DNA of 22,557 nucleotides from Clostridiales bacterium (GCA_031290295.1 JAITNT010000281.1:1-22557); one strand, 5' to 3'. Shown: positions 1-8,509, counted from the stretch's first letter. Notes: a model not told the origin generated them from the letters alone. Numbers and translations are program-made.

Positions 1-1
1 C

Positions 2-1366
2 AAGGCCGAGGAGCGCGCCCATATTTTGGAGGGGCTTGTAAAGGCGCTCGCCAACATCGACGAGGTGGTCAAAATTATCCGTCAGTCGCGCGACAAGTTC
101 GAGGCGGCGGAGAAGTTAATCACAAAATTCATACTGTCCGACAAGCAGGCAAACGCCATTCTCGAGATGCGCCTGCACAGGCTTACCTCGTTGGAGGTCG
201 AGACCGTCAGGCAGGAGCTTGCCGAATTGCACAGGCTTATCGCGGAGTACAAGCAGATTATCGGTTCTAAGGAACGTATTTGCGCTATAGTCCGCGCCGA
301 GCTTCTGGACGTCAAGGAGAAATTCGCTACCCCGAGGCTTACCGATATGTCGTACGAATACGGCGATATCGATATCGCCGATATGATAGACAAGGAGGAC
401 GTTGTTATCAGCATGACGCACTTCGGTTATATCAAGCGTCTGCCCGTTACCGAGTACCGCACGCAGAAGCGCGGCGGCAAGGGCATAACGGCGCACCGGC
501 CGAAGGAGGAGGATTTTGTCGAGGACATGTTCATAACGAGCACGCACGACGATTTGCTGTTCTTCACCAACCGCGGCAAGGTCTATATGATTAAGGCTTA
601 CGAGGTGCCCGAGGCGCAGCGTACCGCGAGAGGACGCGCTATCGTCAACCTCTTACAGCTTGAGGAGGGCGAGAGGGTTTCGGCGGTAATTCCGATATCC
701 GAGGATTATTCCAAGGGCAACCTTATGATGGCGACCCGCATGGGGCTGGTCAAAAAAACCGCGCTGGAGCAGTTCGAGAGCATTCGCAAGGTCGGCAAAA
801 TCGCCATATCGTTGCTTGACGGCGACGAGCTTATCAGCGTTCAGCTCACCTGCGGACGCGACGAAATGCTGCTCGCCTCGTCGGAGGGCAAGTGCATACG
901 CTTCTCGGAGGAGGACGTCAGGCTCATGGGGCGCACCGCGCAGGGCGTGCGCAGTATGAAGCTCAATTCCGACGACTACGTCGTGGATATGGCGGTACTC
1001 AAGCCCGGCTATAAGATTCTCACCGTAAGCCAGTTCGGTTACGGCAAGCGCACCGAAATCGAGGAATACAGATTACAATCGCGCGCCGGCAAGGGCATTA
1101 AGGCGGGTATATTCAACGACAAGACCGGGCGCCTGGTTAATCTCAAGCTTGTCAGCGACGACGAGGATATCATGGTTATTTCCTCGGACGGAACGATTAT
1201 CCGTATGCGCAGCAAGGACGTTTCCCATATTTCGAGAGACACGCGGGGCGTGCGCGTTATGCGTATGCACGACGACGCCGAGGTTGTCTGCGTAGCGGTC
1301 GCGGCGGCGCAAGCCGACGACGGAGAGGACGCAACCGGAGACGCAACCGGAGGCGCGGAGGAGTAA
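2..1366 (+). CDS. gyrA: DNA gyrase subunit A, C-terminal part (5' end outside window)
   Basis: GyrA is the DNA-cleaving and DNA-wrapping subunit of gyrase (A2B2), which introduces negative supercoils using ATP. The reading frame is open from base 2, so the breakage-reunion domain with the active-site tyrosine lies upstream of the window. The visible part starts with the family sequence KAEERAHILEGL, runs through the coiled-coil/tower end, and then the beta-pinwheel C-terminal domain. The GyrA box QKRGGKG (464-484), needed for DNA wrapping, is intact, which separates GyrA from ParC. Degenerate blade repeats follow (TARGRAI, TAQGVRSM, SRAGKGI, TRGVRVM). The protein ends in an acidic Asp/Glu/Gly/Ala tail of about 20 residues. 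tilS follows 93 bp downstream on the same strand with no clear terminator between them, so read-through is possible. Identification is firm. Confidence 0.96.
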   Translation, partial: KAEERAHILEGLVKALANIDEVVKIIRQSRDKFEAAEKLITKFILSDKQANAILEMRLHRLTSLEVETVRQELAELHRLIAEYKQIIGSKERICAIVRAELLDVKEKFATPRLTDMSYEYGDIDIADMIDKEDVVISMTHFGYIKRLPVTEYRTQKRGGKGITAHRPKEEDFVEDMFITSTHDDLLFFTNRGKVYMIKAYEVPEAQRTARGRAIVNLLQLEEGERVSAVIPISEDYSKGNLMMATRMGLVKKTALEQFESIRKVGKIAISLLDGDELISVQLTCGRDEMLLASSEGKCIRFSEEDVRLMGRTAQGVRSMKLNSDDYVVDMAVLKPGYKILTVSQFGYGKRTEIEEYRLQSRAGKGIKAGIFNDKTGRLVNLKLVSDDEDIMVISSDGTIIRMRSKDVSHISRDTRGVRVMRMHDDAEVVCVAVAAAQADDGEDATGDATGGAEE

Positions 1367-1459
1367 AGGCGCGGTAAAGGACGGCAACGGCGGAGAACGC
1401 ATGAAAGCTTCTAATTTCTTTTTTCAAAACCGCGGCGGACGCAAAGGGCTTTATTCCGC

Positions 1460-2827
1460 ATGAATATTAATCTTGACCTAATCAAGCCGGGCAGTACGGT
1501 AGGCGTCGCGGTAAGCGGCGGCTCCGACTCGATGGCGTTGCTGCACTACTTATTCTTTAACCGCGCGCGGCTCGGTATAAGCGTCGCCGCGGTTAATGTC
1601 GACCACGGGCTGAGGGGCGCGGAGTCGGAAAACGATTCCGCGTTCGTTAAGGACTATTGCGAAAAAAACGGCATTCCGGTTTACGGCTTTAAGGTTAACC
1701 CTCAAATATACGGGGAGCGGGGCGGCAGTACGGAAAACAAGGCGCGAAAAATGCGGTACGCTTTTTTTCATGACTGCGTAAGCGCAAAAAAAGCCGACGT
1801 TATCGCGACGGCGCACCACGAATCGGATAACGCCGAAACGGTGCTTTTGCATATCCTGCGCGGCGCGGGGCTGAAGGGCGCGCGCGGTATTCCCGAGGCT
1901 TCGGGCGCGTTCATAAGGCCGCTGCTCAATACGCCCAAGCGGGAAATCGACGCGTATATAAGCGAGCACGGCGTGCCGTTTGTGACGGATTCTACTAACG
2001 CCGAGGAGAGGTACCTGCGTAATTTTATCCGCAAGACGCTCGCGGACATCAAGACGCGCCTGCCCCGCGCCGAGCAACGGCTTACCTCGTTCGCGGCGGC
2101 GGCGGCGGCGGACGACGATTTTATTAATAAATTCGTACCCGAATTTTTCGGTGAGAACGGCGCCGTCAAAATACCCGAGTCTATAGCGCGCGCGGAGCGG
2201 GCGGTGAAGAACCGGGTGGTTTTTAGGGCGTTCGCCGCGATAGGGGTCGAGAACGATATCGAAAAAAAAACCGCGGAGCTTGTCGGCGGGTTATTCGAGG
2301 GGCGGACGGGCGCGCGGCTGCAGCTTCCGTGCGGCGTAACCGCATACAGAGATTATGACGGCATAACGCTTACGCTTAATCACGCGGAACCGCCGTGCTT
2401 GGAGGAGAAGCCCTTCGCCGTCGGCGTTACCGAAATCGGCGGCGGCTTTATCGACGTCGGGGAGGTCGCCGCGGACGGATTTTTCGGCGGGGCCGCCCGT
2501 CCGGGGCTTGCCCCGGGGGAGGACGCCCTTTATTTCGACGCCGATAAAATTCCCGAGGGCGCGGTTATCCGCACGCGGCGGGAGGGCGACGTTTTTACGA
2601 AATTCGGAGGCGGCACGGTGAAGCTGAAAAAGTACCTTATAGACAACAAAATTTGCGCCCGCGAGCGCGACGGTATTTTGTTAGTAGCTTATCTCGGAAC
2701 GGTATACGTTATAGGCGGCCGCGCGATAAGCGGGCTTATCAAAACGGACGGCGGCACGAAAAGAGTTTTTACCGTGCGGACGGCGGTCGCGGCTAAGGAG
2801 GATTTTTGCGATGGACAAGGATTTTAA
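1460..2827 (+). CDS. tilS: tRNA(Ile)-lysidine synthase TilS
   Basis: TilS attaches lysine to C34 of tRNA-Ile2 (CAU anticodon) using ATP, so that the tRNA reads AUA and is charged with isoleucine; it is normally essential. The 455-residue protein has the N-type PP-loop motif SGGSDS at residues 19-24, the VDHGLRG motif at 47-53, and ATAHHESDNAETVLLHILRG, all diagnostic of the family. The C-terminal third fits the TilS substrate-binding domains (RTRREGDVFTKFGG, then LKKYLIDNKI). The ATG at 1460 has only a weak SD (AAAGGG). The 3' end overlaps hpt by 17 bp. tilS-hpt adjacency is a classic Bacillota arrangement. An A9 run at about 2262-2270 and an Ala-rich stretch near 2093-2112 are simple-sequence oddities. 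Confidence 0.96.
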   Translation: MNINLDLIKPGSTVGVAVSGGSDSMALLHYLFFNRARLGISVAAVNVDHGLRGAESENDSAFVKDYCEKNGIPVYGFKVNPQIYGERGGSTENKARKMRYAFFHDCVSAKKADVIATAHHESDNAETVLLHILRGAGLKGARGIPEASGAFIRPLLNTPKREIDAYISEHGVPFVTDSTNAEERYLRNFIRKTLADIKTRLPRAEQRLTSFAAAAAADDDFINKFVPEFFGENGAVKIPESIARAERAVKNRVVFRAFAAIGVENDIEKKTAELVGGLFEGRTGARLQLPCGVTAYRDYDGITLTLNHAEPPCLEEKPFAVGVTEIGGGFIDVGEVAADGFFGGAARPGLAPGEDALYFDADKIPEGAVIRTRREGDVFTKFGGGTVKLKKYLIDNKICARERDGILLVAYLGTVYVIGGRAISGLIKTDGGTKRVFTVRTAVAAKEDFCDGQGF

Positions 2828-3356
2828 GAGCGTATTGCTTGACGAAAAAACCATACGGAGGCGCGTAAGCGAGCTTGCCGAGGAGATTACGGGGGATTAC
2901 GCGGAGCCGGATACCGAGCTTGTAGTTATATGTATTTTGAAGGGCAGCGTATATTTTTTTGCCGACCTTACCGCCAAAATCAAGCGCGGCGTTAACCTTG
3001 AATTTATGGCTATTTCAAGCTACGGCGGCAACTCCAAAACCTCCGGGGAGGTGCAGGTAATTAAGGATTTGAGCGAGCCGATAAGCGGCAAGGACGTGCT
3101 TATAGTAGAGGACATTATCGACTCGGGGACGACGCTCCGCTATCTTAAGGAGATGCTGGAGCCGCGCAAGCCGCGCTCGATAAAGATTTGCGCCCTGCTC
3201 GACAAGCCCTCCCGCCGAAAGACGCCGATCGACGGCGACTATACGGGATTCCGTATCGAGGACGAATACGTCGTGGGTTACGGCTTAGATTACGCCCAAC
3301 GCTACCGCAATATTCCGTACATAGCGGTGCTTAAACCGTCGGTTTATCAAGGATAA
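2811..3356 (+). CDS. hpt: Hypoxanthine(-guanine) phosphoribosyltransferase
   Basis: This enzyme salvages hypoxanthine and guanine by transferring them to PRPP to give IMP or GMP in the cytoplasm. The 181-residue length is typical. The PRPP-binding motif VEDIIDSGTT sits at residues 99-108, with the LKGS loop at 43-46 and the C-terminal base-binding segment around YGLDYAQRYRNIPYI. The ATG at 2811 is fixed by a strong SD, AAGGAGG at 2795-2801, nine bases upstream and inside the end of tilS. The gene overlaps tilS by 17 bp and its stop overlaps the next ATG by one base (TAATG), so the three genes are very likely translationally coupled. In many Bacillota ftsH follows hpt; here a tRNA nucleotidyltransferase does. 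Confidence 0.96.
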   Translation: MDKDFKSVLLDEKTIRRRVSELAEEITGDYAEPDTELVVICILKGSVYFFADLTAKIKRGVNLEFMAISSYGGNSKTSGEVQVIKDLSEPISGKDVLIVEDIIDSGTTLRYLKEMLEPRKPRSIKICALLDKPSRRKTPIDGDYTGFRIEDEYVVGYGLDYAQRYRNIPYIAVLKPSVYQG

Positions 3357-4714
3357 TGAGAGAGGTTTCCGCCGCCCGGCGCGAGAGGTTCAGGCAAACG
3401 CTGCCGACCTCCGTTCTCAAAATAGCGGAGCTTTTGCCGCTCTATGTAGTCGGAGGCTTTACGCGTAATTTTTTTATGGAAGCGCAAGGAAGCACCGATA
3501 TCGATATTGCCGGGCCGCTGTCGTCCGCGGAGGTAAAAAAGCTGGTCGGTTACCCGGTTACCGTGGTAAGCGAGAGGCTGGACACCTCGGTTATAGCCGC
3601 GCCGGAGGGCAAGCTGGAATATACGCCCTTCCGCTCTGAAAGCTATGCGCCCGGGGGCGGACACACGCCCGAACGGGTGAGCTTCGGGGCGGGGCTTTTT
3701 GAGGACTCGCGCCGCAGGGATTTCAGCTGCAATACCGTTTATTACGATATTTCGCGCGGTGAGTTTATCGACCTCCATAACGGCGTCGGGGATATCGGCA
3801 ACAAAATTTTACGCGCCGTTCCCGAGCCGGAGAGGGTGTTCGCCTCGGACGGGCTGCGCCTTATGCGGCTGGCGCGGCTTGCCGCGGAAACGGGCTTTGC
3901 GATAGACCCGGAAACCTTTAGGGTTGCGGCGGCGCGCGCGGCGCAGCTGGGCGATATTTCTAAGGAGCGCAAGGCGCAAGAGCTTAACCGCATACTTAAC
4001 GCCGACCGCGTTTACGGAGTAGAGGACGCGCACTACCGCGGGCTTAAGCTGCTCGGGGAGCTGGGGCTGTGGCGGTACGTTATCCCCGAGCTTGAAGCCG
4101 GCATGGGAATCGGGCAAAACCCGAAATATCATAAATTCGACGTGTACGAGCACTCGCTGCAGACCGTGAAATTTGCGCCCGCGGACATAAGGCTTGCCGC
4201 GCTTCTGCACGATATCGCAAAGCCCCTTTGTCTTAAACGCGACGGAAACATGCATAATCACGCCGCGGACGGCGCCGTAATGACGCGCAACATACTGACG
4301 AGGCTCGGCTATCCGAACGCGGTGCGCGCCCGCACGGCGAGGCTTGTAGCTTTGCATATGTTCGATTTGGCGCACAATACAAGACCGAACAAGCTGCGCT
4401 GCTTTGTCGCCGAGAACAGCGATATAATCGGGGAGCTTGCCGAGCTGATCGTTGCGGACGGATACGCGACGGGATTTCCGTACGTGCGTAACGAGAGGCT
4501 CACGGACACGCTGCGCCGTATGCGCGAGGAGGGTACGCCGCTTAGTATCGGCGGGCTTGCCGTGTCGGGAACGGATTTGACGTCGGCGGGGATTTTGGAT
4601 AAGCTGATCGGCCGCGTGCTCAAGGAGCTGCTGAACGAGGTTATTTGCGGCAACCTCGCTAACGAAAAGGGCGCGCTTACGCGCCGCGCCGCGCGGCTTG
4701 CGAAGAGCTTGTGA
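3356..4714 (+). CDS. cca: CCA tRNA nucleotidyltransferase (class II) with HD domain
   Basis: A class II nucleotidyltransferase of the PolyA-polymerase/CCA-adding family, expected to build or repair the 3' CCA of tRNAs. Of its 452 residues the head carries GGFTRN (33-38) and the metal-binding DID (48-50). It continues with SRRRDF (118-123), a degenerate SDGLR (164-168) where EDxLR is usual, and ISKERKAQEL (201-210). An HD domain follows, with HD at 285-286 and histidines at 300 and 302. Two head-motif positions differ from the usual RD and ED. The start overlaps the hpt stop (TAATG), and an AAGGA lies only 2 nt upstream, so coupling probably drives initiation. It could be a full CCA-adding, an A-adding or a CC-adding enzyme; the motifs seen do not settle which. 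Confidence 0.88.
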   Translation: MREVSAARRERFRQTLPTSVLKIAELLPLYVVGGFTRNFFMEAQGSTDIDIAGPLSSAEVKKLVGYPVTVVSERLDTSVIAAPEGKLEYTPFRSESYAPGGGHTPERVSFGAGLFEDSRRRDFSCNTVYYDISRGEFIDLHNGVGDIGNKILRAVPEPERVFASDGLRLMRLARLAAETGFAIDPETFRVAAARAAQLGDISKERKAQELNRILNADRVYGVEDAHYRGLKLLGELGLWRYVIPELEAGMGIGQNPKYHKFDVYEHSLQTVKFAPADIRLAALLHDIAKPLCLKRDGNMHNHAADGAVMTRNILTRLGYPNAVRARTARLVALHMFDLAHNTRPNKLRCFVAENSDIIGELAELIVADGYATGFPYVRNERLTDTLRRMREEGTPLSIGGLAVSGTDLTSAGILDKLIGRVLKELLNEVICGNLANEKGALTRRAARLAKSL

Positions 4715-5068
4715 GGGGGGAGAGGGCGAGTTTATTATATGGGGCGTTGAAAGATGCGAAGAGATGTTTCGACTGTGCGATAGCATTGACATGGATAGGG
4801 TTTTGATTGTATTGAGTACGGAAGAACGGCGATAATGCAATTAAGACGGAGCGCAGCAAAATCGCATTTTTGCGGAGCGACACCGCTGAAAAAAACCTCG
4901 GAATCCCCTGTTGCAGCGAGTGTAGCGAGCGGAATGACCACGCGAGTAACGCGCTACGGTACACACCCGGATAGACTATGCCTATGAAGTCCGCCCGAAT
5001 GCGAAGAAGCGAGACGAAGCCGCCGCTAAGGCGGCGGAGCGAGCGCGCATTCGCGTATGGGCGGCAAA
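4712..5068. repeat. Mosaic intergenic repeat, copy R1
   Basis: This fills the 370-bp gap between cca and the PHP gene. Module A (4738-4797) matches 12776-12835 at 55 of 60 positions. Module B (4817-4894) recurs at 9190-9264 and partly at 15317-15369; it contains a GCAAAA...TTTTGC stem. Module C (4965-5026) matches 12977-13039 with one indel. The end (about 5031-5068) is an inverted match to 21177-21220. Modules C and D together can fold: CCGCCC and AATGCG near 4991-5003 pair with CGCATT and GGGCGG near 5046-5063, around an inner GCCGCC/GGCGGC hairpin. No plausible protein was found. A TTGACA (4786-4791) with TATTGA 18 bp downstream could be a weak promoter toward the PHP gene. Confidence 0.85.
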
Positions 5069-5084
5069 AAAAACAAGGAGCAGC

Positions 5085-5891
5085 ATGAGAGGAGATTTAC
5101 ACACGCATTCTTTGTTCTCGGACGGTTTGAAGGATATCGATTACCTTGTCGGGCGCGCGGAGACGCTCAGGCTCGATGTGACGGCGCTTACCGACCACGA
5201 CACCGTCGCCGGCGTAAGAGCGATGGCGGCGGCGGGCGCGGCGGCGGGAATCAGGGTGCTTACGGGGATAGAAATATCGGCGTTTGACGGACAAGAGGTG
5301 CATATACTCGGGTACAACGTCGATTTGTCCGGGAACAGTCCGTTGGTCGGCAGTCTGCAAAGAATGCGGGAGGCGCGCAGAGAGAGAATGCGCCGTATCG
5401 TGGCAAACCTTAACGGCATGGGCTTCCCTATGACGTTCGACGAGGTTTGCGCGCGGGCGCGGTGTTCCGCTTCGCGTTCGCACATAGCGGCGGTAATGGT
5501 AGACAAGGGCTACGTCGACAGCGTTCAGCGGGCGGTTGACCTCTATCTGGGTATAGGCAGACCGGCTTTTGTAGACTTCTTCGTACTGCCGCCGGCGGAA
5601 GCGGTATCGCTCGTACGCGGGAGCGGAGGCGTGCCCGTGCTTGCGCATCCGGGGCGAATGACGCTCGCAAAAACGGAGTTCCCGGGCTTTATCGCGAGGT
5701 TGAAGGATGCCGGGCTTATGGGTATAGAAAGCGCCTATCCCGCACATTCTAAGGAGCAGACAAAATTCTTCAGGGCGCAGGCGCGCACGTTCGGGCTTAT
5801 TAATACCGCGGGCAGCGATTTTCACGGCGTCGAAAAGGTTTTGTTCAGCTACGAACTTGAGAAAGAGACGGTGAGGGCGCTTGGGCTTTAG
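5085..5891 (+). CDS. PHP-domain metal-dependent phosphoesterase
   Basis: A 268-residue stand-alone PHP (polymerase and histidinol phosphatase) protein, probably a cytoplasmic phosphoesterase of the RNase AM / 3',5'-nucleoside bisphosphate phosphatase (YciV) type. The metal-binding motifs appear in order: GDLHTHSLFSDG at residues 3-14, TDHDT, GIEISA with the following HILGYN, SRSHIAAVMV, AHPGR, GIESAYPAHS and finally GSDFHG near the C-terminus. Length and motif set fit that subfamily. The substrate cannot be read from sequence; oligoribonucleotides or pAp are family-based guesses. The ATG at 5085 is supported by an AAGGAG SD just upstream (about 5075-5080). The gene begins right after repeat R1, and its 3' end overlaps the TTG start of the VanW gene by 11 bp, suggesting co-expression. 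Confidence 0.9.
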   Translation: MRGDLHTHSLFSDGLKDIDYLVGRAETLRLDVTALTDHDTVAGVRAMAAAGAAAGIRVLTGIEISAFDGQEVHILGYNVDLSGNSPLVGSLQRMREARRERMRRIVANLNGMGFPMTFDEVCARARCSASRSHIAAVMVDKGYVDSVQRAVDLYLGIGRPAFVDFFVLPPAEAVSLVRGSGGVPVLAHPGRMTLAKTEFPGFIARLKDAGLMGIESAYPAHSKEQTKFFRAQARTFGLINTAGSDFHGVEKVLFSYELEKETVRALGL

Positions 5892-7221
5892 GCGAAAAAA
5901 ACATTACAAAATTATCGCGGCGCTTATATTTGCGGCGGCTTTTATAAGCGCTTGTCATATCGCGGCGGCTTTGCCGAATAACGTAAACGCGGCGGGCGGC
6001 ATAGACGGCGCGATAACGGTTTGCTTTGAGAACACGAGCCGTGTTTTTGACCTTGCGGCATACAAGGATATCGACAGCGACATTTTTACATACCGGGAAT
6101 TTGCCGACCGCTACCGGATAAGCGGCGGCTATGCCGAAAAAAAAGACCTTATCGAACGCATAATCCGTCAGGGGTGGGACGCGGAGGTGGCTTTTCGCTA
6201 TGTGTATATCGGACTTTTGCGCGACATCGATGCGTTTTTATCCGCCAAGGTCGATATTGCGCCGCGAAACGCGCAAATACTGTTCTCGCCGTCGGGCTCG
6301 CCTAAGTTTGTAATCAAACGCGAGCTTAACGGACGGAAAGCGGACAGAGGCAAGCTTTATGACGACTTAATCAAAGCGTATTGCGCGGGCAGCTTTTGCT
6401 CCGTGTATGTTTCGACCTACCGGGTTTACGCCGAGGAAAACGCCGAGGATTTACGCGCGCAGACCTATTTGCGGGCGCGGTTTTCGACAAGCTATGAGAC
6501 GTCCTCGGTTGACCGCAAGCATAACGTGCGGCTTGCGGTATCTAAATTTAACGGCATGACGGTGCCGCCCGGCGGGCTTGTGTCCTTTAATCAAACGGTG
6601 GGCCCGCGCACGGAGGCGCGCGGCTTCCGCACGGGTAAAATTATAATTAACGGGCGGCTCGAGGACGGTCTGGGCGGCGGCGTGTGCCAGTCGTCAACTA
6701 CCCTGTACAACGCGGCGTTGCTTGCGGATATGACAATTTTGCAGGTGTCGCACCACTCCCTGCCGGTGTCCTACGTTCCGCCGTCCTTTGACGCGATGGT
6801 TAACAGCGGTTGGAGCGATATGGTTTTTAGGAACGATTCGGACGCCGCCGTATATATACGCGCGTATTGCGACGACCGAAACGTGTCCGCCGAATTTTAC
6901 GGTCTGAAAATGCCCTACAAAATAGTGCGCGAAGCCGAGGTGACCGAGATAATTCCGCACACCGGCTATGAGCGGCTCGCGGATACCGAGGGTAAATACG
7001 CCGAATTCGTAACGTACAAGGACGAAACCCACGTCGTAACCTACCCTAAGGACGGGTTGAAAAGCCGCGGCTATCTTACATATTACGGGGACGGGAACGT
7101 TATCAAAAAACTGCTTATACGAAGCGACACCTACGCGCCCACCAAGGGACTGATAGTCGAAGGGCAGCGGGAACGGCCGGTCGGCGTTTTTGATCCGATG
7201 CGAGTCGTTTGCGGGAGCTGA
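5881..7221 (+). CDS. VanW-domain protein, membrane-anchored or secreted
   Basis: A 446-residue protein with a basic N-terminus and one hydrophobic segment at about residues 10-30, fitting a signal anchor or signal peptide. The middle (about 130-195) resembles the PG_binding_4-type region common before VanW domains. The VanW domain spans about 200-330 and includes VSFNQTVGPRTEARGF and the hallmark GGGVCQSSTTLYNAAL (265-280). VanW proteins occur in some vancomycin gene clusters and widely in Clostridia; their biochemical role is not established, and presence here does not imply resistance. The start is TTG at 5881: an in-frame TGA at 5872 leaves it the first usable codon, and GAGGG upstream serves as SD. 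It overlaps the PHP gene by 11 bp. Confidence 0.9.
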   Translation: MGFRRKKHYKIIAALIFAAAFISACHIAAALPNNVNAAGGIDGAITVCFENTSRVFDLAAYKDIDSDIFTYREFADRYRISGGYAEKKDLIERIIRQGWDAEVAFRYVYIGLLRDIDAFLSAKVDIAPRNAQILFSPSGSPKFVIKRELNGRKADRGKLYDDLIKAYCAGSFCSVYVSTYRVYAEENAEDLRAQTYLRARFSTSYETSSVDRKHNVRLAVSKFNGMTVPPGGLVSFNQTVGPRTEARGFRTGKIIINGRLEDGLGGGVCQSSTTLYNAALLADMTILQVSHHSLPVSYVPPSFDAMVNSGWSDMVFRNDSDAAVYIRAYCDDRNVSAEFYGLKMPYKIVREAEVTEIIPHTGYERLADTEGKYAEFVTYKDETHVVTYPKDGLKSRGYLTYYGDGNVIKKLLIRSDTYAPTKGLIVEGQRERPVGVFDPMRVVCGS

Positions 7222-7314
7222 TATGAGAAATTTTGAGCGGATGATTTGCATAACAAGCCTGTTGGCCAAACGCCGGATAACCGCCGGATAATTTGATAAC
7301 CGCCTATCATTCTG

Positions 7315-7343
7315 TTGACATGACAACAATTGCTTGTTATAAT
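7315..7343 (+). promoter_or_regulatory. Consensus sigma-70/SigA promoter of the YwaF-like gene
   Basis: A perfect -35 TTGACA (7315-7320), a 17-bp spacer and a perfect -10 TATAAT (7338-7343), with a TG extension two bases before the -10. The -10 ends 7 nt before the ATG at 7351, so transcription should begin at or next to the start codon. No SD lies between. Confidence 0.9.
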
Positions 7344-7350
7344 TGTTCCT

Positions 7351-8439
7351 ATGCCGTGGGATACTTGGGAAACGATTAATTATCCGTATTTTTCTGTGGA
7401 ATATATGATTATGATAGTCCTCTGTTTCTGCGTGCTCGCGGTTGTTTCCGTCATATCCTTTAGGAAAAAACAGTATTTCGACACCGTTTTGGTTGTTATG
7501 TCGGTAATTTTGGGCGTTTTGACGGCGATGCTTATCGGTTATGCCGTAATTTCCGGCGACAATAATTTAGAATGGTATCTGCCGTTGCATTTATGCAATT
7601 TGTTTACGATCGTCGTGCCGCTTGCCGGGGTGTTCAAGGGTAAATTCCGCGCGTTCTTCATGGACTTTATGTGCGTTTGCGGGATACTGGGCTGCATGGC
7701 CGCCGTTCTCTTTCCGATGACCACGGTCATTAACCGACCGCCGCTCCATTTTATTTCCGTCACGGTCTGGCTGTATCATATCGCGATAGGCAGTTTGGGC
7801 GTTTATATGATTTCCTCGGGCGCGTACAGGCGGTTTTCCGCCGTTAACATTGTTTCCGTAGCGACCGTTCTTGCCGTTGCCGCCTATTTTGTAAACGGCG
7901 CGCTGGGTACAAATTTCATGTTCATTAATCCGGACAAGGCTTTTTTCCCGCTTAACATATTTTATCTGTTATTCGGGCGGGGCGCAATGCTCGTCGTCTA
8001 CGCCGCGATATACGGGGCGCTTTTTTCGGTTCAGCTCGCGTTTTTTGTTTACGGCCGTCTTAAAACAAAATCGATTATGCAGATTTTGAATCAATACGGC
8101 GCCGTAAGAGTTATAGCGCATCTCAGGCTGAAAGCAAGCGACAGCGAGCTTATCGCGTTTTTGGCAAGGACCAAGGGCGCGCGCAAAATAAACGCCAAAT
8201 ATTTACAGCCCGTCGTCAAATTTCTGCGAACCTCCGCCCGGAGCGGTTTTATCGGAGATATCCTCAATACTCCTATCGAACGCCTTGCGACCGCCGAGAT
8301 AATAAAAATCGCCAAGTCCGCCGCGGGGCAGATTTCAAAGCAGCTAAGCATTAGCGAAATAAAACGCGTTGAGCGGTATTACCGCTCGACGGATTCCGAT
8401 ACGCCCGTTAACGTGTTGAGCGTGAGCAAAAATATCTAA
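7351..8439 (+). CDS. YwaF/TMEM164-like integral membrane protein with C-terminal extension
   Basis: A polytopic membrane protein with about six or seven hydrophobic helices over residues 15-235. Family features include WYLPLHLCNL in an early helix pair, then a glycine-rich helix, PPLHFISVTVWLYH, and a conserved Asn/Pro region before the last helices. This matches the YwaF (TIGR02206) family related to TMEM164; the bacterial members have no settled function. About 125 residues follow the last helix (from about 240), basic and predicted helical, which is longer than usual for the family. The start is placed at ATG 7351, not at the upstream in-frame TTG 7330, because the TTG lies within the promoter spacer and would not be transcribed. 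With the -10 only 7 nt upstream and no SD, the mRNA is probably leaderless. Confidence 0.8.
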   Translation: MPWDTWETINYPYFSVEYMIMIVLCFCVLAVVSVISFRKKQYFDTVLVVMSVILGVLTAMLIGYAVISGDNNLEWYLPLHLCNLFTIVVPLAGVFKGKFRAFFMDFMCVCGILGCMAAVLFPMTTVINRPPLHFISVTVWLYHIAIGSLGVYMISSGAYRRFSAVNIVSVATVLAVAAYFVNGALGTNFMFINPDKAFFPLNIFYLLFGRGAMLVVYAAIYGALFSVQLAFFVYGRLKTKSIMQILNQYGAVRVIAHLRLKASDSELIAFLARTKGARKINAKYLQPVVKFLRTSARSGFIGDILNTPIERLATAEIIKIAKSAAGQISKQLSISEIKRVERYYRSTDSDTPVNVLSVSKNI

Positions 8440-8509
8440 CGGCTCGCGCCGCGGCGACAACATGAATTTTAATGCCGACGCTAAAGCGCGGAGCGGAACA
8501 TTACAGGAT

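Noticed and set aside
1367..1459. Terminator between gyrA and tilS
   Set aside because: A T6 run (about 1422-1427) is present but no stable stem precedes it.
3809..4840. Minus-strand ORF of 343 codons opposite cca
   Set aside because: It is the complement of a well-conserved gene and extends into repeat R1; no protein family features.
4677..4964. Minus-strand ORF of 95 codons with SLRKNAILLRS, similar to one at 9115-9300
   Set aside because: The shared residues are the translation of repeat module B; the starts differ, the stem is maintained at DNA level, and no SD or family signature is present.
5881..7221. Vancomycin resistance locus because of VanW
   Set aside because: No vanA/B/H/X/R/S-type genes are nearby; stand-alone VanW-domain proteins are common in Clostridia.
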